Part shown: positions 1 through 8,060 of the stretch, piece after piece
How positions within the stretch are numbered: position 1 is the stretch's first letter
Layout: every line of letters starts with the position of its first letter
DNA from: an uncultured Lachnospiraceae bacterium
GTDB lineage: Bacteria > Bacillota > Clostridia > Lachnospirales > Lachnospiraceae
DNA: 38,980 nucleotides
Reading direction: 5' to 3'
NCBI GenBank assembly: GCA_910577165.1
Contig: CAJTLX010000026.1
Span: forward strand, 7,298 to 46,277
Position numbers and translations under genes: made by a program
Notes under the pieces: generated by a model
Told to the model about the DNA's origin: nothing
The model's database searches: none
The model's input: only the letters and a program-made list of their open reading frames with translations

Positions 1-172
1 CAGGAAAATAATTTCCTGTCCGTAAACTTCCAGAAAATTATTTCCGGGTACTGTGCGGGCATACGCTGTTTTTTAGTTCCGCGTATGCCTTCCAGTACCC
101 AATAACCAGGAAAATAATTTCCTGTCCGTAAACTTCCAGAAAATTATTTCCGGGTACTGTGTGGGCATACGC
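1..172. repeat. Two near-identical 66-bp intergenic repeats with dyads
   Basis: Positions 1-66 and 107-172 are the same 66-base unit with one difference (gcgggc against gtgggc). Each unit carries two short dyads (caggaaa/tttcctg and ccgg-aaa/ttt-ccgg like) and ends in a GC-rich arm. The left copy starts at the window edge, so the array may continue to the left. The array sits just downstream of the stop codon of the lipoprotein gene at 184-2598. Its origin (REP-like or MITE-like) is not recognised. Confidence 0.85.
46..100. repeat. Long hairpin between the two 66-bp repeats
   Basis: gggtactg (46-53) pairs with cagtaccc (93-100), and ggcatacgc (58-66) pairs perfectly with gcgtatgcc (81-89), leaving a 14-base loop. 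It lies beyond the end of the lipoprotein operon read on the minus strand and could stop or stabilise that transcript. It lacks a clear U-run, so intrinsic termination is uncertain. Confidence 0.6.
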
Positions 173-183
173 GTATAGAAATT

Positions 184-2598
184 TTACTGCTGTTCCAAAT
201 AATATATCCCCACTCGGTTGGCAATTCCCTCTGCTGCCGCGTCAAGGCTCTTCTCGCCCGCAAGGAATGCGCATCCTTCTTCTATCACGATCTCAAAAAT
301 CATCTGGTTTTTCTCCACTGGGATGCTTACCGAGCGCACCACACCCATCATTTCCTCTGCCTCCTGTGCATTAAACCAGTGCGCTGTAAAATCGCCGTTG
401 CTACTCGTGATATAGGAATAATCCATCTTCTCATCCTCCGAAAGTACTTTCTCATTCAGCGGGAAGCCTTCAAAGAATGCAGCTTTGTCCTGTATTTCAG
501 CGGAGAATATTTCTTTTATAAACGATTCCGCTAATGCCTTTTTCTTTGTTTTTGCATTGATTGCAAAAATTCCATTCGGGAAGAATTTGGAGGAGTTCGA
601 GACCAGTCTGCCATCCCGCTGCTTTATAATATATGGGGCAGTGGATAAGCCATGAATCCCGTCTATATTGTAAAATAAAAAATTACTTTTCCCATCTCTA
701 TATTCAAATTCACCCATATTAACACCGCGAAAATAATCTTTTATTCCTTTCTGTCCGTAGAACTCGTACATCTGGTCAGCATATTCCTCGTCAAACCCTA
801 CAGACGATGTCTGCGCCGCGTCATAAACGCGCTTTACATTCTCCAAAAATTCTGTGATTTCCTCTTTTTTTACACTGCCGCCCGGAAGGGCAAATTCTGG
901 CTGGAAATTATAATACATAAGTGCGAGATGGTAGGCATATGGCAGGGCGGCAAAAGCCGCAGCTCTCTCCTGTCCTTTCTCCCAGTAATCTGCAAGTTCT
1001 GTCAATGAACCATATGCTTCCTCCGCTGATCCACAAACTCCAAACATTGGGATCTGGATGCAGAACGGAAGCATATAAATTCCCTCTTTCCCGTAAATTG
1101 CGAGAATATTGCCAAGCAGTTCCTCTTTTACTGGAGCGAGTGCCTCACTCATATCCGCCAGAATTCCCTTTTCCTTGTAAGAGTCCGCAGGCAGCCCGTC
1201 CAAAACAAGGATGTCCGGTCCATCGCCCGCCAAAATTCTTGCGTTTAACGCACGGATGCGATCCGCTGCTGTTGTACTCCCTTCCGCGCCGTCCCCAGTT
1301 TCATAAAATACATCCATCTCCGGGTGCTTTGTCTGAAATTGTGATACAATATTAAGGATTAGATCGCTATTTTCCAGCGAATAAACAGTCAGTTCACCTA
1401 AAAATTCATCGTTCGGATTTCTCTGTGCGTATTTTTTTAAGCTCAACCCACTCTCCCCGTAAGCGATATAAAAGGCTTCTCCCGCCGCCAGCAAAATCAG
1501 TGGGTTGCCGCTTTCCTTAGAGAAATAAAATTTTCCCGAATCCAAAACTTTCTGAAATTTACCGCCGCTTTTTTTCGCGAGGAAAATTCCTTCCGGGCTG
1601 CTGGCAATAATCTCATCCCCGCGCACATCCATCCGCAGAAGTGCCCGGAAGTTTCCCTCGATCGGAGGGAGTGCGCGCAGGTTTTCCCCATCGTAATGCG
1701 TGACATTTGTTGTGTCAGGGGAAAGCATATAAAGATCATTCCCGCCCACGCACATACTTTCATACCAGCCGCAGCGGAAACGATCTAACACGCTCCCATC
1801 CTCGCCGTTGTAAATGGTACATTCCTTGCCCTGATGTGCCATCACAATATTTCCATTTGCAAATACTCCCACCTTGCCGGGGATCATGCGGTAGTCGCGC
1901 TCTTCTGTCTTATCCCAGTCCGGGATCACGATTTCCTGGTAAGTATCTTCCTTGGCGCGGATAAAGTGATAAAGCTGCTCCTCGTCCGCGTACCAAGCAT
2001 AATAATAGCCATCCTCCCCCAAAAACACGGTGATCCGACCATTCTGTACCTTATCCCCTAAGCCTTTTGACCATGTGACCGCCTTTCGATCCCATGTAAG
2101 GGTCTCATCATTTAAAGTGTAGCAAAACAGGAAATATCCATTTTCTTTCCGGGTGCTGACATAATACTCGATCTTATTTTTTGCATTTAACAGAATCCCC
2201 GCATAGCTCTCCCCCTTGCCATCAATGGTTGGATCAAGTTCAATGCCCCGTTCCCGGTAATTTTCAAGGAGCGGGAAAATTAGCTCCTCCTCATCCAAAG
2301 TTTTTGTCGGAACATTCTTTTCTAAGTCATCTAAATTTTCTTCTAAGTCTTTCCCGTTGCCTAAGGATTCTTTCGAGTTTTCACTATCTGAAATTCCTTC
2401 TGAATCTTTCGGATCTTTACTATTTGAAACATCCTCCGAATCTTCTGGATTTTTATTATCCAAAATTTCTTCTGAGTTTCCTTCCTCCCAATTTTCTTTC
2501 TGCTGCCCCGGTGAATTTTCTTCTGCTTCCTTTCCGCACGAGGAAAAAATGCAGAAACATAGAAAAATACATAAAATTTTTCGCAAATAACCTTTCAT
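184..2598 (-). CDS. Large SBP-family lipoprotein, paralogue 1
   Basis: A predicted surface lipoprotein of 804 residues. It starts with a basic, hydrophobic signal ending in FSSC, so Cys21 is the likely lipidation site. Residues ~25-100 are an acidic D/E/S/N-rich linker. Residues ~105-395 contain repeated short beta-like blocks (for example GNIVMA, RCGWYES), suggesting a propeller-like fold; that is inference. From ~402 (LTVYSLENSDLI) to the end it resembles ABC-transporter family-1 solute-binding proteins, with the block LNARILAGDGPDILVLDGLP. No permease or ATPase gene is nearby, so a transport role is unproven. It begins 30 bases after the stop of the paralogue at 2629-4908, with the ribosome site AGGAGGG, so it is probably the second gene of that operon. 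A sensing or ligand-presenting role alongside the BlaR1-like protein at 8061-10451 is possible. Confidence 0.85.
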   Translation of the reverse strand: MKGYLRKILCIFLCFCIFSSCGKEAEENSPGQQKENWEEGNSEEILDNKNPEDSEDVSNSKDPKDSEGISDSENSKESLGNGKDLEENLDDLEKNVPTKTLDEEELIFPLLENYRERGIELDPTIDGKGESYAGILLNAKNKIEYYVSTRKENGYFLFCYTLNDETLTWDRKAVTWSKGLGDKVQNGRITVFLGEDGYYYAWYADEEQLYHFIRAKEDTYQEIVIPDWDKTEERDYRMIPGKVGVFANGNIVMAHQGKECTIYNGEDGSVLDRFRCGWYESMCVGGNDLYMLSPDTTNVTHYDGENLRALPPIEGNFRALLRMDVRGDEIIASSPEGIFLAKKSGGKFQKVLDSGKFYFSKESGNPLILLAAGEAFYIAYGESGLSLKKYAQRNPNDEFLGELTVYSLENSDLILNIVSQFQTKHPEMDVFYETGDGAEGSTTAADRIRALNARILAGDGPDILVLDGLPADSYKEKGILADMSEALAPVKEELLGNILAIYGKEGIYMLPFCIQIPMFGVCGSAEEAYGSLTELADYWEKGQERAAAFAALPYAYHLALMYYNFQPEFALPGGSVKKEEITEFLENVKRVYDAAQTSSVGFDEEYADQMYEFYGQKGIKDYFRGVNMGEFEYRDGKSNFLFYNIDGIHGLSTAPYIIKQRDGRLVSNSSKFFPNGIFAINAKTKKKALAESFIKEIFSAEIQDKAAFFEGFPLNEKVLSEDEKMDYSYITSSNGDFTAHWFNAQEAEEMMGVVRSVSIPVEKNQMIFEIVIEEGCAFLAGEKSLDAAAEGIANRVGIYYLEQQ

Positions 2599-2628
2599 TT
2601 TCTTTTCCCTCCTATTTTCAAATTATAT

Positions 2629-4908
2629 TTATTCAAAATAATATAACTGCACCCGCTCCACAATCTCTTTTAGTGTAGCCTCCTCATCCTGCTCCCCACA
2701 CAGACAGGCACAGACCGCATCCTGAATAACCTTGAACACTGGCTGATTACGCTCCACGGGAACCTGTACCACCTTTGCAATCTCGATCATTTTCTTCGCA
2801 TCCTTCCTGTTAAAATAGCTTAGTGTTCGATCCCCGGAACTGAGAGTCCTATAGGAGTAATCCAGGGAAGCGTCCTCAACAAGTACTTTCTTATAAAGCG
2901 AAAATCCTGCATTGGAAGAATGAATCTGCTGCATATCATAAGAGAATGCACCTTTGATAAACTGGTACGCCAGCTCCTTTTTCTTTGTGTGCGCATTTAC
3001 GCTAATTACCCCGTTTGGAAAAAATATTCCCTTGTTTCCAAGCAGTGCCCCGCCGCGCAGCTTTACCAACTGCGGATAGATAGAAAGCTCATAAATCCCG
3101 GCCATATTAATAAAGTCAAGCGTCTGCGTCCCATATTTGTACATCGATAAATGGATACCGTCAAAATAACCTCTTTTTTTGTTATTTGTCCGGAATCTGA
3201 ACAATTCCCCCGCAAGTTCCTCCGATGCTACTGCCCCTTCTTCCTCACAAAAACGCTCGGCTAGGTGAATAAAGCTAAGAAGGTTCTCCTTATTTACACT
3301 GCCATCCTCGGATATAATTTGTGGCGGAAAGTTAAAATACAGAAGTTCCAACACATAAGAATAAGGAACCCCCTGCACAATCACGTTGTTTCCTTCCTCC
3401 GCCTCACAATATGCAACCAAATTCGAAAGGGAATTAAAGATCTGCGCATTTTGTCCGGAAGTTGCAATCATTGGAATCATATATCGCAGAGGAAGCATAT
3501 AAATCTGGTTTCCCTGCCAGTAATTTGATACAATATTTTCCTGCAATTCCTCTAAAACATCGGAAAGCACCACACTGAGATCTGCCAAAATTCCTTTTTT
3601 TACATAGGATTGTGCGGGCAGACCATCAAGCACCAAAATATCCGGTCCGTCCCCTGCCAAAATCCTTGTATTTAAAGCGCGGATATGATCCGATAAAAGG
3701 GTACTTCCCTTTCCTCCTTCCCCCGTTTCATAGCACACATCAATCTTTGGATACTGTATCTTAAATTCCGCAATCATATCAATAATTAACTCGCTCTTCT
3801 CCAAAGAATAGACCGTTAATGTATCCAAAAATTCTTTTCCCTTCTCCCTTGGCACATATTTTTTTAGCCGTCCCCATTCTTCCGCATACACAAGATAAAA
3901 ACTTTCCCCCAGGGAAAGGAAATCAAGCGGATAGCCGTTCTCCTTAGAAAAATGGAAATTTCCTGCCTCGATCCATTTTAAAAATCGCGCTTTCTCTAAA
4001 GAGACAGAATCATCAAGCCCCACGGAAAAAATCCCTTTTGGATCGCATACATACAGTGTATCTTCAAATACAGAAAGCCTTGAAATATTGGTGAAATCAC
4101 CCTCAAAAGACGGAAGCATTTTTAGGGCTTTTCCATCATAGTGCAGAACGGATCCACTTCCGTGATCAAGGATAAAGATATCATCTTCTGATACGCATAG
4201 GGTCTCACACCATCCACAGCGAAAACCTGCCAGCACTTCCGATCCATCCGGGCTGTAAACATAGCAGTTTCCAACCGTATCTACCATAACGATATTTCCG
4301 CAGGCAAGCACTGTCAGCTCACCTAAGTATTCACCCTTCCTCCCTTCCCAGTCCTTAATTACAATCTCAACACAGGATTCCCCTTCTCTCTTTACCATAT
4401 GGTAAGTCTGCGCTTCATCGTAGTAATAAGCATAATAATTATGATCCTGCCCAAACAGTACACTGATCCAGTTCCACTGTATTTTTCCCTTTAATCCCTC
4501 CGTCCAAAGGACGGGCTGCCTGTCCCAAGAGGTGCCATCCTCATTAAGAATGTAGGAAAAAAGCATTTCTCCGCCAGTATCCATCCATGGGCTAAATGTG
4601 ATTAGTTCGATCATCCTTTCTTCATTTAAGAAAGTTCCGCAAAAACGCTCCCCACGCTCCCCTATCTGCGGCGGATTTTTCAGCCCGATCTCCTGGTATG
4701 CCTCCGAGGGAAAAAAAGATATATTTTCACTTTCTAAACTTCCATCCCCTATATTTTCCTCTTTTACAATGTCCTCTGTCTTAACCTCTTCCTTCTCTTC
4801 CTTCGCATTTCCTTCCCCTTCCAAAACAACGTTTCCGCAACTAATCAAAAGAACAGCACTTAACAAGAGATACGTTGTTTTTGATACAGTTTTTGACCAT
4901 TTTTTCAT
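2629..4908 (-). CDS. Large SBP-family lipoprotein, paralogue 2
   Basis: A 759-residue lipoprotein with an N-terminal signal ending LISC (Cys24), a short acidic linker, a middle domain aligned with its two neighbours (GNIVMVD, RCGWCETLC), and a C-terminal solute-binding-like domain beginning LTVYSLEKSELI and containing LNTRILAGDGPDILVLDGLP. Its first ten residues, MKKWSKTVSK, are identical to those of the 5104-7575 paralogue, so the pair arose by recent duplication. AAAGGGGGA precedes the ATG. A promoter with two operator-like palindromes lies at 5024-5078, followed by a ~140-base leader with a hairpin. The gene is the first of a probable two-gene operon with 184-2598. Ligand unknown; a sugar or peptide is typical for the family. 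Confidence 0.85.
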   Translation of the reverse strand: MKKWSKTVSKTTYLLLSAVLLISCGNVVLEGEGNAKEEKEEVKTEDIVKEENIGDGSLESENISFFPSEAYQEIGLKNPPQIGERGERFCGTFLNEERMIELITFSPWMDTGGEMLFSYILNEDGTSWDRQPVLWTEGLKGKIQWNWISVLFGQDHNYYAYYYDEAQTYHMVKREGESCVEIVIKDWEGRKGEYLGELTVLACGNIVMVDTVGNCYVYSPDGSEVLAGFRCGWCETLCVSEDDIFILDHGSGSVLHYDGKALKMLPSFEGDFTNISRLSVFEDTLYVCDPKGIFSVGLDDSVSLEKARFLKWIEAGNFHFSKENGYPLDFLSLGESFYLVYAEEWGRLKKYVPREKGKEFLDTLTVYSLEKSELIIDMIAEFKIQYPKIDVCYETGEGGKGSTLLSDHIRALNTRILAGDGPDILVLDGLPAQSYVKKGILADLSVVLSDVLEELQENIVSNYWQGNQIYMLPLRYMIPMIATSGQNAQIFNSLSNLVAYCEAEEGNNVIVQGVPYSYVLELLYFNFPPQIISEDGSVNKENLLSFIHLAERFCEEEGAVASEELAGELFRFRTNNKKRGYFDGIHLSMYKYGTQTLDFINMAGIYELSIYPQLVKLRGGALLGNKGIFFPNGVISVNAHTKKKELAYQFIKGAFSYDMQQIHSSNAGFSLYKKVLVEDASLDYSYRTLSSGDRTLSYFNRKDAKKMIEIAKVVQVPVERNQPVFKVIQDAVCACLCGEQDEEATLKEIVERVQLYYFE

Positions 4909-4977
4909 CGAAATCCCCCTTTTTTGCTGCTTTCGCAGATTATTTTGTATTCATCCGTTCCCGCAATCATTTTTTCA

Positions 4978-5020
4978 GGACGCACCAAAAAATATATTCC
5001 TACATTTTTTGATGCGCCCC
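4978..5020 (-). promoter_or_regulatory. Leader hairpin of the paralogue 2 operon
   Basis: On the minus strand GGGGCGCATCAAAAAAT pairs with ATTTTTTGGTGCGTCC through about 16 pairs with one bulged G. It lies directly after the second operator-like palindrome, near the 5' end of the predicted transcript. A matching stem with compensating G-U/G-C changes stands in the leader of paralogue 3 (7594-7663), which argues for a conserved RNA structure. Confidence 0.55.
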
Positions 5021-5023
5021 TAA

Positions 5024-5078
5024 GTTTACTTTATGTAGACTATCAATATAGTTTACGCGCCGTAAACTTATCTGTCAA
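5024..5078 (-). promoter_or_regulatory. Promoter with tandem BlaI-type operators
   Basis: Read on the minus strand: TTGACA (5073-5078), 17-base spacer, TAAACT (5050-5055). The perfect palindrome GTTTAC-GCGCC-GTAAAC (5051-5067) covers the spacer and most of the -10 box. A second, one-mismatch copy, GTTTAC-TTTAT-GTAGAC (5024-5040), lies 27 bases downstream. BlaI/MecI repressors are known to bind TACA/TGTA dyads over promoters, and a BlaI homologue is encoded at 10468-10833 behind the same element. Regulation by it is inferred. Confidence 0.75.
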
Positions 5079-5103
5079 GAGATTTTTCTGGCCTTACTTA
5101 TCC

Positions 5104-7575
5104 TTATTCATAATAATACAAACTAATTCTATTTGCAATTTCCCCGGCAGCTGCCTCCTTATCTTTGGCACCGTTTAAGAAGCTTAATGCTTCATCCCGA
5201 ATAATTTCATAGATCATCTGATTACGCTCCACAGGGGTATCCACTGCCCTTGCTATCTCTATCATTTTCTGTGAATCCTCCTGCGTATAGCCCCTTATCA
5301 CAATTTTTTTGCCCGTATCTCTAAGATGATAACCAAGCATACCATTGGAATAATCCTCTTTTGCAATTTCCTCCAAAAGTGCTTTATGTACTGGCAATCC
5401 TGGTCGAAAAGAATCAATACTTTGCAGATGGTAAGAAAATGCCTCTTTTACAAACAATTCCGCCAATTCCTTCTGCTCTGATTTTGCATTGATTCCCAGC
5501 GTGCCATTGGCAAAATACAGCCCGTGATTTCCAATAAATTCTCCGCCCCGCTGCCGGATTTCATCCGGGAACCAATTTAAATTTCCTGCCATATTAATAA
5601 AAATTACTTCCTGCCCATCCGCCATAAACCACGAATCAATGGTGATCCCATTAAAATAATTGCTCTCGGCACTGCCATATTCGGATTCCGAAAGCGGCAA
5701 TGCGTTCTCTGCGTCACAGACCCGCTTGACCAGTTCTAAAAAGTCGGCGATCTTTTCTTTACTTACACTCTTATCTTCTGCCACAAATTCTGGCGGGAAA
5801 TTATAATAGAGATATTCAATAAAATATTGGTATGGCATTCCCACCGGAAGTGCCTGCTTTTCTTCCTCCTCACAATATTTCGCAAATGCCTCCAGAGAGT
5901 CAAAAATAGAAATATCCTGTCCGGAAGTGCCAAACATTGGAATCATAAAGCGCATTGGCAACATATAGAGTTTATCTTCCCGCATATAATTAGCGAGAAT
6001 ATTCGGGGTGATGTTTTCTTTTTCCTCGCCGAGTACTGCACTAAAATCTGACAAGATCCCTTTTTCCATATAGGAGTCTGCTGGCAATCCGTCAAGTACC
6101 AAAACATCCGGTCCATCCCCGGCAAGAATCCTGGCATTTAATGCCCGAATGTGATCCGTTGCGGTGGTACTTCCCTCACCACCCTCGCTCGTTTCGTAAA
6201 ACACATCAATTTCCGGGTGTCCAGCCTGGAATTCTGCAACCATATCAAGGATCAGATCGCTGTCTTTTAGAGAATAAATAGTAAAACTTCCTAAAAATTC
6301 CTCACCTGGCTCGCGCGGGGAATATTTTTTGATCACACCACGTTCCTCCGCATAAATTACAAAAAATTTATCCTCCTCCATAAAAAGATTGAGTAAGCTG
6401 CCATATTCCTTAGAAAAATGATATTTTCCCGCATCGAGAATTTTTTGGAAAATTCCTCCATCCTTTTTTGCTCGAAATACCCCCTGCGGGCAGCAGGCAT
6501 AGAGATCTTCACCTAAGACGGAAAGCCTTACCCCGCCCTCAAAATTTCCTGTGATTTCCGGAAGCGGTTTTAACTCTGCAAGATCGTAATGAAGAACGCC
6601 GTTGTTTGTCTTATCCTTCATGATAAACAATTCATTTCCCTTCACGCATATGCTCTCATACCAGCCGCAGCGAAAACGGTCTAAAATCTTTCCGTCCTCC
6701 CCACTGTAGATATAGCATTCGTAACCTTGATCCGCCATCACGATATTTCCGTTCTCCGCCACATAGACACATCCCGGAATTTGCGGATATTCGCGTTCCT
6801 CGGTGATATCCCAGTCCGGAATTATAAGTTCTTTGTAGGAATCCCCATCCTGTTTTACAAAATGGTAGAGTTGTCCTTCGTCACAATAATAGGCATAATA
6901 ATTTCCATCCTCACCATAAAAAATCGTGATCCGCCCCTGCTGAATTTTCTCTTTTAACTCTTGTGTCCAGGTAACTGCTTCTTTTTCCCAGGATTTTCCA
7001 TTATCGTCCAGAGTATATTTCCAAATCAAAGTTTCTTTTTCTCCTTTGCGCGGATTAAACGTAAACCACTCAATTTTCCCCTCCGCATTTTGAAGGGCAC
7101 CACAGAACCATTCGCCAAGTCCCTCAATATCCGGATGCAGATTGATTCCGCGCTCTCTGTAGTTTTCAAGCATGGGAAAGAACTGTGGGGCAGCACTGAT
7201 TTCTGCTGATTCATCGCCCTTTTCGGACTCGCTATCCCCCCCGCTTTCGCTCTCTTTATTCTCCGACTCTTTCCCTGAATTCTTATCCCCAGTATTTTCC
7301 GTATCCGGGTTTTGATCTTTATCTGACGGGGCATCCCCCGCATTTGTATCCCGTCCATCTAGCGAATCACTTCCCCCATTCCCACCATTTATACTGTCCG
7401 GACTTTCCTCGCTTCCATAGCCAGGATTATCCTGTTTCACTATAGGATTAGTTTCTCCCTCCTGTGTTTTTCCGTTTCCGCAGCCAGTCAAAAGAACAGC
7501 ACTTAACAAGAGATACACTGTTTTTGATACGGTTTTGGAAATTACTTTTGATACAGTTTTTGACCATTTTTTCAT
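5104..7575 (-). CDS. Large SBP-family lipoprotein, paralogue 3
   Basis: An 823-residue lipoprotein. The ATG at 7575 is chosen over one ten codons upstream because AAAGGAGGA stands just before it and the protein then begins MKKWSK like its neighbour. The signal peptide contains a duplicated SKTVSK stretch and ends LTGC (Cys32). A long G/S/D/E/N-rich linker follows, then the shared middle domain (GNIVMAD, RCGWYES) and a C-terminal family-1 solute-binding-like domain (LTIYSLKDSDLI-type start, ILAGDGPDVLVLDGLP). It is closest in sequence to 184-2598. It has its own leader hairpin and up to two promoters upstream, each with operator-like palindromes. No transporter partners are present. Confidence 0.85.
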   Translation of the reverse strand: MKKWSKTVSKVISKTVSKTVYLLLSAVLLTGCGNGKTQEGETNPIVKQDNPGYGSEESPDSINGGNGGSDSLDGRDTNAGDAPSDKDQNPDTENTGDKNSGKESENKESESGGDSESEKGDESAEISAAPQFFPMLENYRERGINLHPDIEGLGEWFCGALQNAEGKIEWFTFNPRKGEKETLIWKYTLDDNGKSWEKEAVTWTQELKEKIQQGRITIFYGEDGNYYAYYCDEGQLYHFVKQDGDSYKELIIPDWDITEEREYPQIPGCVYVAENGNIVMADQGYECYIYSGEDGKILDRFRCGWYESICVKGNELFIMKDKTNNGVLHYDLAELKPLPEITGNFEGGVRLSVLGEDLYACCPQGVFRAKKDGGIFQKILDAGKYHFSKEYGSLLNLFMEEDKFFVIYAEERGVIKKYSPREPGEEFLGSFTIYSLKDSDLILDMVAEFQAGHPEIDVFYETSEGGEGSTTATDHIRALNARILAGDGPDVLVLDGLPADSYMEKGILSDFSAVLGEEKENITPNILANYMREDKLYMLPMRFMIPMFGTSGQDISIFDSLEAFAKYCEEEEKQALPVGMPYQYFIEYLYYNFPPEFVAEDKSVSKEKIADFLELVKRVCDAENALPLSESEYGSAESNYFNGITIDSWFMADGQEVIFINMAGNLNWFPDEIRQRGGEFIGNHGLYFANGTLGINAKSEQKELAELFVKEAFSYHLQSIDSFRPGLPVHKALLEEIAKEDYSNGMLGYHLRDTGKKIVIRGYTQEDSQKMIEIARAVDTPVERNQMIYEIIRDEALSFLNGAKDKEAAAGEIANRISLYYYE

Positions 7576-7593
7576 CAAAATCCTCCTTTTTCT

Positions 7594-7663
7594 GGGACAC
7601 ATCAAAAGTACATTTCCACAGTTCCGCTTCTGATTAAATGCCTAAAAATTTTTGACGCGCCCC
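7594..7663 (-). promoter_or_regulatory. Leader hairpin of paralogue 3
   Basis: On the minus strand GGGGCGCGTCAAAA (from 7663) pairs with TTTTGATGTGTCCC (ending 7594) through 14 continuous pairs including several G-U wobbles, with a ~42-base loop. The ribosome site follows within about ten bases. The stem matches the one at 4978-5020 in position and sequence, but some pairs are changed on one or both sides. Confidence 0.55.
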
Positions 7664-7666
7664 AAA

Positions 7667-7721
7667 GTTTACTTTATGTAGACTACCAGTATAGTTTACT
7701 CCCCGTAAACTTATCTGTCAA
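7667..7721 (-). promoter_or_regulatory. Proximal promoter of paralogue 3 with tandem operators
   Basis: TTGACA (7716-7721), 17-base spacer, TAAACT (7693-7698) on the minus strand. The palindrome GTTTAC-TCCCC-GTAAAC spans 7694-7710, and the variant GTTTAC-TTTAT-GTAGAC spans 7667-7683. The arrangement and 27-base spacing are the same as at 5024-5078, so the promoter region was duplicated together with its gene. Confidence 0.75.
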
Positions 7722-7770
7722 GGGATTTCTCGATTTTAATGAAATAGTATAATTATATTTTTTCTTTTTA

Positions 7771-7826
7771 GTTTACACCTTGTAAACTATGTATATTAGT
7801 TTACAAGGTGTAAACCGATTTGTCAA
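7771..7826 (-). promoter_or_regulatory. Distal promoter with two perfect operator palindromes
   Basis: TTGACA (7821-7826), 17-base spacer, TAAACT (7798-7803) on the minus strand. Two perfect palindromes, GTTTAC-AAGGT-GTAAAC (7799-7815) and GTTTAC-ACCTT-GTAAAC (7771-7787), are centred 28 bases apart and are reverse complements of each other. It points at the proximal promoter of the paralogue 3 gene about 100 bases away with no gene between. It is either a second promoter for that gene or what remains of a deleted operon member. Confidence 0.7.
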
Positions 7827-8060
7827 GAAGATTTTTGGATTTTTTTGAAATATTTTTGGATTTTTAAGAATGGGGAAAATATGTAATTGTTTTTAAGCAA
7901 CTAAATAAGAGGGGAAACTCCCATAATTTTACATATTGATGAATTTGCTCTTTAACTGCACCAGCTAGATATACAGACTCAGATATACAGCTATACTTCG
8001 CACAATATTGTTCTGTTAATGTAGTTTTTACGAAAACAGGAAAATTAGAGCGGTCTTCCC
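7827..8060. other. Gene-free AT-rich spacer
   Basis: This stretch lies between the stop of the BlaR1-like gene and the distal promoter. I see no ORF with a ribosome site, no strong terminator with a U-run and no recognisable repeat. The short dyad near 7908-7923 (gaggggaaactccc) is weak. Confidence 0.5.

Noticed and set aside
1..180. GTAAAC half-sites inside the 66-bp repeats as BlaI operators
   Set aside because: The partner GTTTAC arm at the right spacing is absent and there is no promoter around them.
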